A stretch of 64,000 nt of DNA, from assembly GCA_003116995.1 (NCBI GenBank), contig BDSL01000044.1:310001-374000 (forward strand), given 5' to 3'. Below, piece by piece: positions 47,528 through 58,937 of this stretch (within the stretch, counting starts at the first letter, position 1; the number at the start of each line of letters is the position of its first letter). This DNA is from Yamagishiella unicocca (Eukaryota > Chlorophyta > Chlorophyceae > Chlamydomonadales > Volvocaceae). The translations under genes were made by a program, and so were the position numbers. A model generated the notes under the pieces. The model saw only the letters and a list, made by a program, of their open reading frames with translations. It was not told the DNA's origin and did no database searches.

Positions 47528-49684
47528 TCAGACTCCGAAGTCCAGCAGCTCGTTGTACCTGCCCGAGCTGGCGCCCCCGGCAGCCGCCTTAAGCTGCGCC
47601 TCCGCCAGCTCCTGCTCCCGCAGCCGCCCCAAGTGCATCTTGTCTAGCCGGGACTCCCCGGCCATCAGGCCCATGTGGCGGGCCAGCTTGATCTGGCGGG
47701 ACACGTGCCTGCCGTACGTACGGACGTCCGAGTGGCGACCACCCAGCCAGCCAAGAAAGGGCGGCGGGAGGAGGCGGGGGAGGGGGCAACTGCTCGGGGG
47801 GGAATAGCGAGGGCTAGACGGATTTGACACGACCGCCCGCGTGACTGGTGAAGGCAGGTGCCGGATGCTCCCGGCTTGCAATTGCAATTGCAACCGAGCC
47901 TGCCCCCCAGGCCGTCAGCTCCTCCCTGGCACTACCGGTGCAGCCCCAGGCCCCCGGTCCCCGCCCTCACTTGTGCACGTGTATGGGCAGCCGCGTCTGG
48001 CGCCTCGACAGCAGGCGGCCCGCGGGCGACAGGAACCAGCGAGACAGGAACGCCACGTTCTTGAAGTCGGCCTTCTGTGGGGTCGGGAGGGCGGCGTGGG
48101 CGATGAGATGAGGTTAAGACGAGATGCTGGGGGCCATGAAGCCGTCGGCTGTCCTCCGACTACACGACACCTCGGTGCCCCCACCCGATGCTGCCACTAT
48201 CTCGCCACCAGCTTCTTCCAGCTACCTCAGCCCGACTCCGTCAACCTCATGGCTGGCCGGCTGGCTGGCTGGCCGGCTGGCTGGCACCCACCTCGAGCAC
48301 CTCCGCCACCGTCGGTCGCAGCACGAACCCAGTTCGCCGGCGCTTCTCAGCGGATCGAACCGCAAAGGGGTTCAGGTCCTGCAGGGGTTGCAGTGTGCGG
48401 TGTCCGGCGGGGAAAGCGTTGGTTGGGTGGTAGGGTGGCAGGTGCGCTGACCTACCTCCTCAAGAGGCGGTAGGTCAATGGACGGCAATGGGCGACAATG
48501 CAGTCGGGCGGCAGAACCAACCCAAGGAGGCAGGACGAGTCACGACATGGGGGGAGCTGCCTGCCCATGCAAACCAACACGATGCACCCCCTGAAGCATG
48601 CACCCTAATGCTTCCCGCCCCGGACCCCACCATGTTTTCCTTGCAGCCCTGGACCCCACCATGTTTTCCTTCCCGCCCAGGACCCCACCTGCGGCTCGTA
48701 CGTTTCCCCCGGCAAGAACTTCTTCTTCGGGTTCACTCGCGGGTGCTGCGCCGTCAGCATCCCAACCAGCCCCGCCACGCCGCCGGCGTCCTCGCCCGGT
48801 ACGACACCTCCGAGCGCGGCGTATCCGTACTTGGGGTGAAACAGCCGCTGCTGCTGTTGCTGCAGCGAGCCGCCAGCGCCGCCGCCGTCGCTGCTGCCGC
48901 TGCTGCTGCTGCCTGCCGCCAGGCGCTCCTGCTCCATGACTGACAGGCGCTCCGCCCCGCTCCGTTCGCCCTCGTCGAGCTGCTGGCGCTCCAGGGAGGC
49001 TTCCACACGCGCCGCCGCCGCCGCGTCCGCCAAGTCGCCCCTCACATCCGCCAGGCGACCCACATCGCCTTGCGCGATATGCTGACTCGATACTGCGTGG
49101 CGTGCCAGTGTCAGCGCAGGTAAGGAGGAGGAGGAGGAGGCGTGGGGGGTTTGGTTTGATCTGGGTCGGTGGGCCGGGTGCGTGTGGCGGCAGGGCTGAT
49201 GGGGCGGTGCGGCCAGCACGGCGGGCGCGGCGGCATGATAACATTATCGTGGGGGCACGGTGGGGCAAGGAGCGGCAGCGCTAGGAACGCCGTCACCGAA
49301 AACGTGTTTGACAAAGAGGCCGCGCCGTGTACGCTACGCCACGCAAAGCGCGGCAGTCGCTACTTGGCACGCCTCGGCAGGCCTACCTTGGAGCAGGTCC
49401 TTGAAGCTCGCGGCTGCGGCTGCTCGATCTGATGCCTGCCCCATGCCAGCTTTTAGAGGTGGGCTTTGTTCCCCCTCCTGATTGGATGCAGCAGCGGCCA
49501 GATGGCGCATGCTGGACTGCCAGGGATGGCGTCCGGTCGATAAGCATGTCGCCAGGAGCCCTCCCGCATGTTGCTCTAGATGAATCCAAGCACCACCGAC
49601 GAGGCATGCGGCACCTTGTGCCGTCGGGAGCTGCGAGGCGCCAGTGCTCGCAAGGACGCGCAGGGCAGCACTAAGCCTCGACAT
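47528..49684 (-). CDS. MRPS18: Mitochondrial small-subunit ribosomal protein bS18m
   Basis: Five exons give 357 residues: 49684-49387, 49092-48689, 48378-48292, 48074-47971, 47708-47528. The N-terminus (MSRLSAALRVLASTGASQL) is Arg/Ser/Ala-rich without acidic residues, as in mitochondrial presequences. Residues about 255-325 match bacterial S18: KADFKNVAFLSRWFLSPAGR corresponds to the DYKD...L..FI...GKI segment, then LLSRRQTRLPIHVHKHVSRQ and IKLARHMGLMAGESR to the RRITG...QR.LARAIKRAR..GLLPY segment. bS18 sits on the 30S/mitoribosomal platform next to bS6. It is about five times the length of bacterial S18 because of a ~230-residue N-terminal extension (Ala/Gln/Ser-rich, including KKKFLPGETYEPQDLNPFA) and a charged C-terminal tail. 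The first ATG of the open frame is used. The gene is divergent from LDAH. Confidence 0.85.
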
Positions 49685-50070
49685 ATTTGGCTGCCTTGCT
49701 ATTTTAAATCGGCCTTAAATCACAAAGAATGACATTTTTTTAGCCACGTCCCTACAGTCGCTCGGCAAACATGGACACCGCAAGCTGCTTGCGGAACCGC
49801 AAGTCAATCAGTGCCGTCAGCTAGGGAATGGAAGTATTATTTGGTGAAGTATCACTTAGTTGCTTGCGGCACCAACTTTTGGTCCGTCACCTTGCATCCA
49901 GCCAGTTCAATCAAGTGGGGACACCCGTGTCATTGTGCTGTCCTGAAGCCATATACTCCAAGAGGCTATACTATTAAATTACACGTAACTACTCATATAA
50001 ACAGCGACTCCATAGTAGCCCAAGAGGCGAAGCCAGTTGGCGTAACCAGTTGGCGTTCGCCGAGTTAGCA
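49685..50070. promoter_or_regulatory. Shared divergent promoter region of bS18m and LDAH
   Basis: Only 386 bp separate the two start codons, and the stretch is distinctly AT-richer than the flanking exons, with TATTTTAAAT near 49700 and ATACTATTAAATTA near 49968. A bidirectional promoter is inferred from spacing alone; no defined factor site was recognised. Confidence 0.4.
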
Positions 50071-53000
50071 ATGAATAGCGGAGGCGCAGCGAGCATCTGG
50101 AGGCGATTTTGTAGCGTAGGCGGTATTACAACCGAGCTGCTGGGCGTAAATGCCACCTCAGGTATGCCATCGTGTCATGATGCACGCACTGCCGCGCCCT
50201 GCACTGCCCTCCACGACCTCTGTTCCCGATTGCATGCAATCCTGTCATATGTGACATTTATTTATGATATTGTGGATGAATACCTGCCTTTCCCTCGGAC
50301 ATTCCCGAGCTTCCATTCCCTTCCATCGGTGTAACTTGATGCAGCAACCGATTGCAGCGGCCCCACTGCCAACGCCATAACAACTTGAAAAACATGCGTT
50401 CTTAAGCCTGGCGTTGCGTAGCTAAGCTAGATCTTTGCGTTCCGCGCTCAGCTTCTACGCAACAGCGCGCCGAATTCTCCCCTGCAGCCCAGCGTGATCC
50501 ACACATCACGCGACTACAACCGCCGATTACCGCACCCAACGCCACGCCGTTACCCGCCTCCGCTCGTCCTCCGCTCGTGCTCTGCTCGTCCTCCGTGTCC
50601 CGCCAGGTCGGCCCCGGCTGCAGGTCGTTTTGTTCCCGGGCAACCCCGGCAGCGCAGCCTACTTCAAGCCCTTCATGCTCTCCGTACACCAGCAGCTGGG
50701 AGGTGACGCGGACGTGGTGGCGGTGACGCACGCAGGGCATGACCCGGAGACCAACCACGACGGACGGGTGAGGCTCCAGGGAGGCTCCAGGGAGGCTCCA
50801 GGGAGGCTCCAGGGAGGCTCCAGGGAGGCTCCAGGGACGGTTCAGGGCACGCACGCCTTCTCCCAACGTTCCATGTGTCACCTGCTCGCTCACTACCTCT
50901 GCTCAAACCCCACAATCAACTGCTGGAGCCCCACCCATTCCAATCCATGCCCATCCATCTGGCAGCTCCCCGCTTTCCTGTGTTGCCCTCCCCACTACGG
51001 CCCACCTCCCCCCGCCCCTTTACCCTCCTCCCCGCCCCCCTGCCCCCCTGCCCCCGCCCCTCCCGCCCCCGGCCCCCCAGGTGTGGGACCTGTCCCAGCA
51101 GGTGTCCCACAAGGTGTCCTTCCTGCGAGAGCACGTGATGCTGCCAGGCAAGGCTCCGGTGCTGCTGGTGGGGCACTCCATCGGGGCGGCCATGATGGTC
51201 AAGGTGGGGTTGCCTGTGTGTATGTGGGGTTGCGTGTGTGCATGTGGGGTTGGGGGTAGCGAGGAGACGCGGGTAGCGGCATAGGAGGAGAAACCGGAAA
51301 GCGAGGACCGAGGGGATTGAGAGGTGCGGGGGCGAACGTGCATGCGAGGAGCCGCCATGCCGGCGCTGTCGGGTGGGACCTGGCTCATGGGGCAGTGGGA
51401 GCCGCCCTCCTCTGCTCCGGACACTCGACCCGACAGCACCTCACCACCCGTACCGCCCCTCCCGGCCGCCCCCAACGGCCGCCCCCAACGGCCGCCCCCA
51501 ACGGCCGCCCCCAACGGCCGCCCCCAACGGCCGCAGGCTGTGGCTGAGCTGGAGGGCCTGTCTGTCCGCCAGCAGCTCCGGAACCACCCGGACCAGGAGC
51601 GGGCGGGCGAGCAGGAGGTCGCGAACCCGCTGTCACCAGGGCTTCAGGCTGCCGTACCCTTCTCTGCCGCCGCCGCCGCCGCCACCGGGTCGCTGCTGCC
51701 GCCTATCCTCAAGGTGCGACTGCGGGGGGGTTCGAGGGAGACCCGTGGATGCCCGAAAAAACCCATTTAGAACAGACGTTTTGAGCGACTGCGGGGGGGG
51801 GGCGTGAAAACCGTTGACACGGAAACGACTGCGAGGGGGGGGCGGCAGATGCGGGGCAAGGCAGCAGCGGCATAGGCAGCAACGGGCGGCCTAGCCACCT
51901 CCTGGCTGCCACTGCTGCCTTGGCTCCCCCCACCTGCCCCACCTGCCCACCTGCCCCTGTCCGCTACCTGGCTGGGGCTGCCCGCTGTTCCCACTGACCG
52001 GAATCCTCAACGCCGCCACCGCCGCCGCCGCCGCCGCTAACCCCGCAGCTGGTGGCCGTGTTTCCGTTCTTCGAGACCAACTTCGCCGGCAACGCAAGGC
52101 AGCGACTGTTGCGCTCCCTGGCCCTCCGCCACGAGCTGATGGGCTGGGTGGGTGCGGCCGTGTCCTCACTGCCCATGGCGCTGCGGCTGGCGTTCGTACG
52201 GCTCAACGCAGGTGGGCAGTCCGTACGGAGGCGTGTGGGGTTTTGCCACAGCTCCCCCACCGCCCCTCGCCCACCCACCCTAGCACCCTTGCCTCTCCCC
52301 ACTCCGCCTCCGCACCGACCCCCGCCCACCCGCTCCCGCCTCCGCCCCTGTCAGCTATGGACCAGGACGCCGTGGCGCTGACGGTGGGGCTGCTGGGTCG
52401 CCACACGGTGCGCAACGCCTTCTTCCTGGCCGCCCATGAGTTCGAGGTGGGGACACGTGGAGGGGCAGGGGGACGAGGGCAGGGGGCAGGGGGACGAGGG
52501 CGGGGGGACGACGGCAGGGGGGCGAGGGCGGGGGGACGAGTGCCAGCTGGTATTCCTTCCTCCCCCCCCTCGCCGCAGCACTTTATCAAGTCCCACTCGC
52601 TTATAAATGTGTCCGTTAATGATTTGTCCGTTCAGCAGTTCAGCAGCGTGTGTAAAGCACAGTTCCCTCGTCGATTGTCTGTCCGGCGTCCCGTCGCTCC
52701 GCCTTGGGTGCGTCGGGCTCAGCAAGCCCCTCCCTCTCTCCCCCCACCGCCCGTGCCCACAGGACCTGTCCCAGCCTTGGGACTGGTCGCTGCTGCGGTC
52801 CCTGGGCGGGCGGCTGCACGTGATGGGCTGCGAGGAGGACACGTGGATGTCGCGGGGGCAGTACGACGACATGCTGCGGCAGGTGCCGGGGCTGCAGGTG
52901 CGACCACGGTGGTAGGCGGTGTGCGGAGCAGGGGGCCTAAGGAGTAGTGCCCGTTTGCCAGCTTGGCCGCGAGAACGCAACCCAAGTCAACCCAACCCAA

Positions 53001-53497
53001 GTCAACCCAACCCAACCCAACCCAACCCAACCCAACCCAACCCAACCCAACCCAACCCAACCCAACCCAACCCAACCCAATCAACCCAACCCAACCCAAT
53101 CAACCCAACCCAACCCAACCCAACCCAACCCAACCCAACCCAACCCAACCCAACCCAACCCAACCCAATCAACCCAACCCAACCCAACCCAACCCAACCC
53201 AACCCAACCCAACCCAACCCAACCCAACCCAACCCAACCCAACCCAACCCAACCCAACCCAACCCAACCCAACCCAACCCAACCCAACCCAACCCAACCC
53301 AACCCAACCCGCAGGCCACTTGGCACCCAGACCTGCGCCACGCCTTCTGCGTGTCCAAGCCCCAGAGCGACGCCGTCGCTGAGGTCATCGCGGGCTTCGC
53401 CCAATCCATCTCGGAGCTGGGCCCCTGCCCGCCGTGGGGCAGCCTGCCCGGGTCGGTCAGCGCCGTCTCCGTGGGCCGAGCTGCCGGCTCCTCTGCT

Positions 53498-53540
<43 letters not shown>

Positions 53541-54067
53541 CCTCCGGCGCCTTCTCACCCACTGCCTTCGAAACAACATGCCAGCAGCAGCGGAAGCTCC
53601 AGAACCGACAGTTGGCCGAGCACCAGCAGCCGCCCCACGACGACCAGCAGGTGCCGTACGGCGAGACGAGCCAGCAGCGGCGTCACCTGTACGGCGATGA
53701 CGTCATCACGAGCAGCCACCGGCACGAGGCGTCGGCGACGGCGACGGTCGCGGCGACGGCGGCGGTGGCCCCGTCGGCTGAGCCAGGCGGCGGTGGCGGC
53801 GGCAACGTCGGCGGCGACGCCGATGGTGACGTCGAAGGCTCGGCGGATCAGTCGGCCGCCGCCGCCGCGCTCCGCCACCGCCGCCGCGGCCTATCGGACC
53901 AGCAGGGCGCTGCTGCCGCTGTCGAGTACGGCAAACTCGCGCTGGCCGCGGCGGCGGCGGGAGGCTCGGGCGCGGGTGCAGGTGCGGCGGTGGCGCCTTC
54001 CATCCCCACCGTGACGACCGGCGGCAGTGCGGGCGTCACTGCTCGCGGCCTGGTGACCGCGCGGTAG
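50071..54067 (+). CDS. LDAH: Lipid-droplet-associated hydrolase (LDAH family)
   Basis: Eight exons give 564 residues: 50071-50161, 50607-50767, 51081-51203, 51537-51713, 52049-52211, 52355-52446, 52763-52897, 53315-54067. LDAH is an alpha/beta-hydrolase bound to lipid droplets and linked to sterol-ester and triacylglycerol turnover. Visible marks are LQVVLFPGNPGSAAYFKPF (oxyanion strand-loop), VTHAGHDPE, the nucleophile elbow VGHSIGA (Ser about 117), the acidic residue in EEDTWMSRGQYDDM (Asp about 295, equivalent to DPWCP) and the catalytic His in PDLRHAFC (about 323). Exon 4 inserts ~59 low-complexity residues after strand 5. The C-terminal ~220 residues are a disordered extension (poly-Ser at 53495-53540, Gly/Ala/His-rich) absent from animal LDAH. 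Intron 7 is filled by a pentanucleotide array, and the exon 4 acceptor is the end of a minisatellite. Confidence 0.88.
50768..50836. repeat. 11-bp minisatellite at LDAH intron 2 donor
   Basis: About six copies of GGCTCCAGGGA start within a few bases of the donor at 50767/50768. Confidence 0.85.
51464..51536. repeat. 13-bp minisatellite forming the LDAH exon 4 acceptor
   Basis: Five copies of GGCCGCCCCCAAC followed by a variant unit ending GGCCGCAG, which supplies the AG acceptor before 51537. Confidence 0.85.
52981..53314. repeat. CCCAA pentanucleotide array in LDAH intron 7
   Basis: About 65 copies of AACCC, interrupted four times by CAATC/GTC variants, occupying nearly the whole intron 52898-53314 up to the acceptor GCAG. 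On the minus strand it reads GGGTT. Confidence 0.97.
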
Positions 54068-55895
54068 GATGGGAGGTGGCGAGAAGAGGTTACACGACAT
54101 GGGTAGGATGGGGGGTGGCGAGAAGAGGTTACACGACATGGGTAGGATGGGGGGTGGCGAGAAGACCCGGTTACACGACATGGGTAGGATGGGGGGTGGC
54201 GAGAAGACCCGGTTACACGACATGGGTAGGATGGGGGGTGGCGAGAAGACCCGGTTACACGACATGGGTAGGATGGGGGGTGGCGAGAAGACCCGGTTAC
54301 ACGACATGGGTAGGATGGGGGGGTGGAGGGCCGCGTCGCGTCGCGTCGCGTCGTGCAGCGGCTGTAGTGCCCACGACTTTCATCATTTTTTGCCGGCGAT
54401 AAGAAGAATTTGTGCATTGTAGCTGAGGATTTTCAGCAGCGAGAGGCGGGGAGAGAGTGAGAGGAGGAGAGGGCGAATCGTGTTTGCATGTCAGCCATGG
54501 CGCCGGGTCAACGGCGTCCGCGACGGCGCGCGCCCCCTGCCCAACTATGTAGTTGTCTGAGTCATGTGCCGTACTGCATCTCGCAATCTAGCCGCCGCAG
54601 ACCCACGACCCATCGCTTGGCGCGCCTCCAAGCCAAGCCGTGTTGTGTTCGTCGGGGGCGTCTGTGTGACGGTGGCAGGGTTCGCTTCATCGTTGATGTC
54701 CCGCTTAAGCAGTAATATTCTTTACCTGGGGCATATTGCCTGAGGCCAATGGCCTTGCTGTATGGTAGGTGCTAATGTACAGAGTTGATTGCGCGGCACT
54801 TCGCGAGTTGATTTTCGCATCGCTGGCCCGTGCTGGCCTGATTGCGGCGATACCAATAGCAGTGGTGACAGCAGGCTACATCACGCGTCACATCAAGGTT
54901 TCGCCTTCGGGCAGATTCCCAGCCCATCTTTGCTTCAGTAGTCATCTGTGTTTGGCGGCAGGATAGCTGCGACTCCGGGCGTAGTGCTGCTGACTGCTGC
55001 CGCTCCTGCAGCGCGGAATGCACATCGAAAAAGGCTCTGGCTGCCATACAATGGTTGCGACGTGACATGAATTATGTGCACTAGCGCATGTGCGGCTCGT
55101 CCTGGCATTCTCAAAAGATCGGCGTTTCAGCGTGTTGTTTTCTGTTGTAACGGGTGCTGGTGCTAGCAGATGCAATAGGGTGCTGGCGCGGATTAAATGG
55201 CCGTGGCGGTGGCCTCCAATCAAACGGTTGCAGAGGGCGGATCAGTGGCCGCTTACGGCCTCTCGGCGTGTTGGCTGTTGAAGCAGCGCCGCCCGGCAGG
55301 GACGCAATGGTGGGAGCTGCAGCGGGGCAGCCTCGCCGGCTACTCCGATGGATGCCCTCGTAAACATATGCGCAAAATATGCGTCGGAAGCGTTGGACCC
55401 ATCATTAACGGTGTGGGCTTCAAAGGGTTTCAAGAAAATGAGCACCTACTGCGTCCTGGATGTATTGCCGCCCAACATACCCCACCTATCACATACTTGC
55501 GGACGTGCGACATGCACCGTGACGGGTTAAAACACATACATCATCCTTCAGTATTTCTGGCGTGGAGGGGGCGAGGCTACCTGGGCACTGGGCTCCCTGT
55601 TAAGTGTCTCGTATATATCGACAGGGTTCATAAATGGCGGCGCCAGGAGGTAATACAGGCAATTTGGTTTGCGAGAAAATGCCGGGGGAACCGACTGTAC
55701 GAGCCAACCCTAATTAACGAACTGTCAGACGGCACGCCGCACAGGGAGGCATATAGGAATCTGAAGGTTGTATTATGTAACAACTGGGAATGTGGTTGTA
55801 GAAATTGAGTACTCTTTTGCAGGCGTCAGCTCAGCGCGTCATAGTGTTTAACGCACATCCGAACTTCCAGCTGCGACCTGGAAGAAAGATATCAC
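54068..55895. other. LDAH 3' region and intergenic gap
   Basis: Begins with six copies of a 36-42-bp repeat (54068-54325; core GGATGGGGGGTGGCGAGAAG plus TTACACGACATGGGTA) directly after the LDAH stop. The remainder is lower in GC. A 203-residue open frame at 55197-55808 has no recognisable features and is not annotated as a gene. Confidence 0.6.
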
Positions 55896-57898
55896 ATGTG
55901 CACATCTAGGATGCCGGAGGATAGCGGGGACGACGGCGACGTGTGGGCCGACAGCAGCGACGATGGACGACCAGGTGCCGACCACCGCGAGCTCAACCGC
56001 GAGGCAGCGGCACGTCACCAGCAATTTTATAATGTATGATGACAGTGGCATCGCCTGCAAATGACGTTTGCGGTGCATGGCAGCCGTACGTAGCGCTGTA
56101 GCCGGCAGCGTTGGCAACGTGTGCTGGCCTGTACTCCGCCCGCAGGCTGGCTACCGAGACGCGATCGAGGAAGGAAAGGAACGGACGTTGCAGCAGGGCT
56201 TCAACATAGGTGCGGGCCCGTGTGGCCGGAATCTCGTGTTTTCCTCCCCACCGAAAGCACAAGCCCCTTCAGTCCGAGGCACCTTTGCTTTCACGTGGCC
56301 GCCGCGACCGGTTAGATCACCCTATCACCGCACTCATCTGCACCTAAGTTTGACCTCCAGCGTGCGCCTGTCTAAACCTTATTTGGTGAAGGTCGCACAC
56401 TTGGATGAAGTGCCTTACCTCCTGCCACACTCCGCACCACGCTGTTAGGTTTCAAGGAGGGCGCTGCGGCCGGTTTCGAATGGGGGCTATTGCGGGGCGC
56501 GACGAAGACACTCGCCGCGCTGGATGGTCAGGCTGCGAGCACCAGGAACCTGCATGAGCAGGTGCGGGGGCGGGGGCGGGGCTGCGGCGGCGGCGGGCGC
56601 TCCCTCCGCTGTGCGCAAATGAGGGAGCGGAGCGGTGGCTGCAGAAGGGCATCGTTGCTTTCCATACCTTGCATCAGCTGGACAGGGCAGCGCCAGCGGC
56701 AAGGGCGTGGCAGCGCTCAAGCGCCATGGCTCCCATTCCGCCGCACCTTCTCCCGGTGGGGCAGCCGCGCCTTACTCCTGTTCTGCTGCTCCACCTCGCA
56801 GATCCAGGCCCTGCAGGTCGATGCGGATGTGCCTCCCCGCGCCGCCATGCTGGGGGTCCTCCGGCACATCCTCGCGACGCCCATGCCCGAGCCGCACAAG
56901 CCACAGCTGCCTTCGCAGCCGCAGCCGCAGCCGCAGCCGCAGCCGCAGCCGCAGCCGCAGCCGCAGCCGCAGCCGCAGCCGCAGCCGCAGCCGCAGCCGC
57001 AGCCGCAGCCACAGCTACCTTCGCAGCCGCAGCCGCAGCTGCTGCTGGAGGGTGCAACCCGCTGCGCTGCCGATCCTGCCACGCAGCCGAGCGACCAGCC
57101 GGCTGGAGCCAGCCGTGGCGGCGCTGATGGTTGTGCGGCTGGGGAGCTGTCTCCCGCGTTCGAATCTTTGTCTACAACGCCAGCAGCACAGACCGCGGAA
57201 GCACGCAGAGCGGCCGACGCAGCAGAGACGACCGTCGCAGCAGCAGCGGCAGCAGCAATGGAGGCGGCGGAAGCAGGGGGGGCTTTAGGATCGGCACCGC
57301 TTTTGCAGATCTCAGCGGCGAACCCTTTGGAGCAGCTGAGGTCGACAGCCACCAGCACGCGCCACCCAATCGCGCATGGCGAGACGCAAGGTGTGGTGGG
57401 CTGGGTGGGTGCCGCTGGTGATACCGCGGCGGTTGCAGCGGTTTGGTTTGTGGATCGGCTTTGCGTCGCGATTTTAACCGGAGCGATGGCACCGCGGACA
57501 TGTCCTGGTGCCGGCTGCCGCGGCTGCTGATGACGCGATGCCGTACCCTTATCGCGCCATACACGCCTGCCCCTCCGTCCCCCCCCTCTCTACCTCACCG
57601 GGGGCACGTACCGACACCTCCACCTGTGGGGCTGCTCCGCCGTTCGACCTGCGCAGGTGATTCCTCCACCAGCGCTGCTGCCCCGGCCCCGCCTCCAGCC
57701 GCACCCGCGGACGCTGCGGCGCCGGAGCTTCCGGACATGCCGCGAGTCATGAGCGCGCTGCGGAGCCGTCTATCACAGCTAGGATTCGATGTCGGGACGG
57801 CACCGCCACCGTTGCCGCCGGCACCCGAAGAGGCTACAGGGCGGCAGCAGGAGGCAGCCTCGGAGGCAGCGCGTTGTGGAGGTGATGCTGCGGTTTGA
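55896..57898 (+). CDS. Yae1/LTO1-type Fe-S assembly adaptor
   Basis: Five exons: 55896-56033, 56146-56209, 56449-56561, 56802-57390, 57657-57898, giving 381 residues (376 if the second ATG at 55911 is used). The acidic start DSGDDGDVWADSSDDG, then HQQFYNAGYRDAIEEGKER, TLQQGFNIGFKEGAAAGFEWG and LLRGATKTLAAL, follow the deca-GX3 pattern of the Yae1 N-terminal domain, shared by yeast Yae1 and Lto1/ORAOV1. Those proteins form a complex that brings the cytosolic iron-sulfur targeting machinery to the ABC protein Rli1/ABCE1. The family assignment is clear; Yae1 versus Lto1 is not resolved. Residues after about 115 are unusual: a (Gln-Pro)n run encoded at 56917-57010 and long Ala/Ser-rich stretches make the protein far larger than its yeast relatives. 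Confidence 0.85.
56917..57030. repeat. CAGCCG hexanucleotide run coding Gln-Pro
   Basis: About 15 copies of CAGCCG in exon 4 of the Yae1/LTO1-type gene, in the frame that gives Gln-Pro dipeptides. Confidence 0.9.
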
Positions 57899-58317
57899 CT
57901 GCGATTGGATGGTGGCGGGTCGGGATGCGCGTCCGGGAGGGGCGAGCGACAGGCGAGGTTGGCCGGCGACCGCTGCGTCCTGAAATGATGTCGATGTGTT
58001 ATTGTCATGTGCTTGGGGGGACCAGTTGAGGGGCATTGGGAGTTCGGATGGCCAACTGTTTTGTCTGCGCATTTTCTGGAGCGACCGCCCGTTATCGCGT
58101 CAATAGGGGCCACGGCCGGAACCTGACCCAGGTCGCAGGGCCCGACTCTGATCCAGATCGTTAGCGTGCCCGTTTGGCACTGTCGAACCCGTATTGTTAT
58201 TGAAGATTACTAGCGGGGAGGTGACGGGAGGCAATTTCAATAGACAGCTAACGGCAATGGTCCGAAGGTACACGACGATGCAGGACAGTTGGCTGGCAAA
58301 CATAAGAGCAAAAGATT

Positions 58318-58322
58318 TGTAA
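58318..58322 (+). terminator. UGUAA poly(A) signal of the Yae1/LTO1-type gene
   Basis: TGTAA about 420 nt after the stop codon at 57898, followed by A-rich sequence. Confidence 0.5.
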
Positions 58323-58666
58323 AACAGCTGGATTAAAGAGTATTACCCGGGTGGCCTAGCCGTCGGTGCCGCCCGCAGCTGCCCGTTGCAATATCCTAAA
58401 CAGCGACGGGAGAGGAAAACGAAATAAAAACGCAGGCCCGGCCCTAGCCGGCCCAGCGATTTGCACCGAGAGGAGGCAGCCCAACGCGCACCGGCCCAGC
58501 TCCGCCCAGCCCTGCCCCGTTACTGTACCAAAGCAACGGAGAGGCCAAAGAAGCCCTGTCTGACCCTTGGGGGTGCAGGGTTCAGGCGGACGGCACCAGG
58601 TGAGGTTGGCGGCCGGGCCGGGACGGCCGTCATCGCCCCGGCCCACTGGGTGGCGCATGCGCGCGT

Positions 58667-58937
58667 GCAAGCGACAGGCGGCCCAGGCAGGATATCCGCA
58701 CATTGAGGCCGACAGGTGGCCCAGGCAGGATAACCGCACGTTGGGGGCGACAGGTGGCCCAGGCAGGGTAACTGCACGTTGGGGGCGACAGGTGGCCCAG
58801 GCAGGGTAACTGCACGTTGGGGGCGACAGGGGCCCAGGCAGGATAACTGCACGTTGGGGGCGACAGGTGGCCCAGGCAGGATAACTGCACGTTGGGGGCG
58901 ACAGGTGGCCCAGGCAGGATAACCGCACGTTGGGGGC
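58667..58937. repeat. 37-38-bp minisatellite
   Basis: About seven copies of a unit containing GACAGGTGGCCCAGGCAGGA and TAACTGCACGTTGGGGGC, with small variants (one copy lacks two bases). Intergenic; open frames through it on the minus strand are artefacts of the repeat. Confidence 0.95.

Noticed and set aside
52981..53310. CCCAA array considered as telomeric DNA
   Set aside because: The expected telomere unit in this lineage is TTTTAGGG, and the array lies precisely within an LDAH intron with coding exons on both sides.
52919..53562. Open frames of Asn-Pro-Thr-Gln or Gly-Leu-Gly-Trp-Val repeats
   Set aside because: They are six-frame translations of the intronic CCCAA array; only the part from 53315 onward is coding.
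55197..55808. 203-codon plus-strand open frame upstream of the Yae1/LTO1-type gene
   Set aside because: No domain, no hydrophobic or repeat structure, and no splice continuation; its length alone is not enough for a call.
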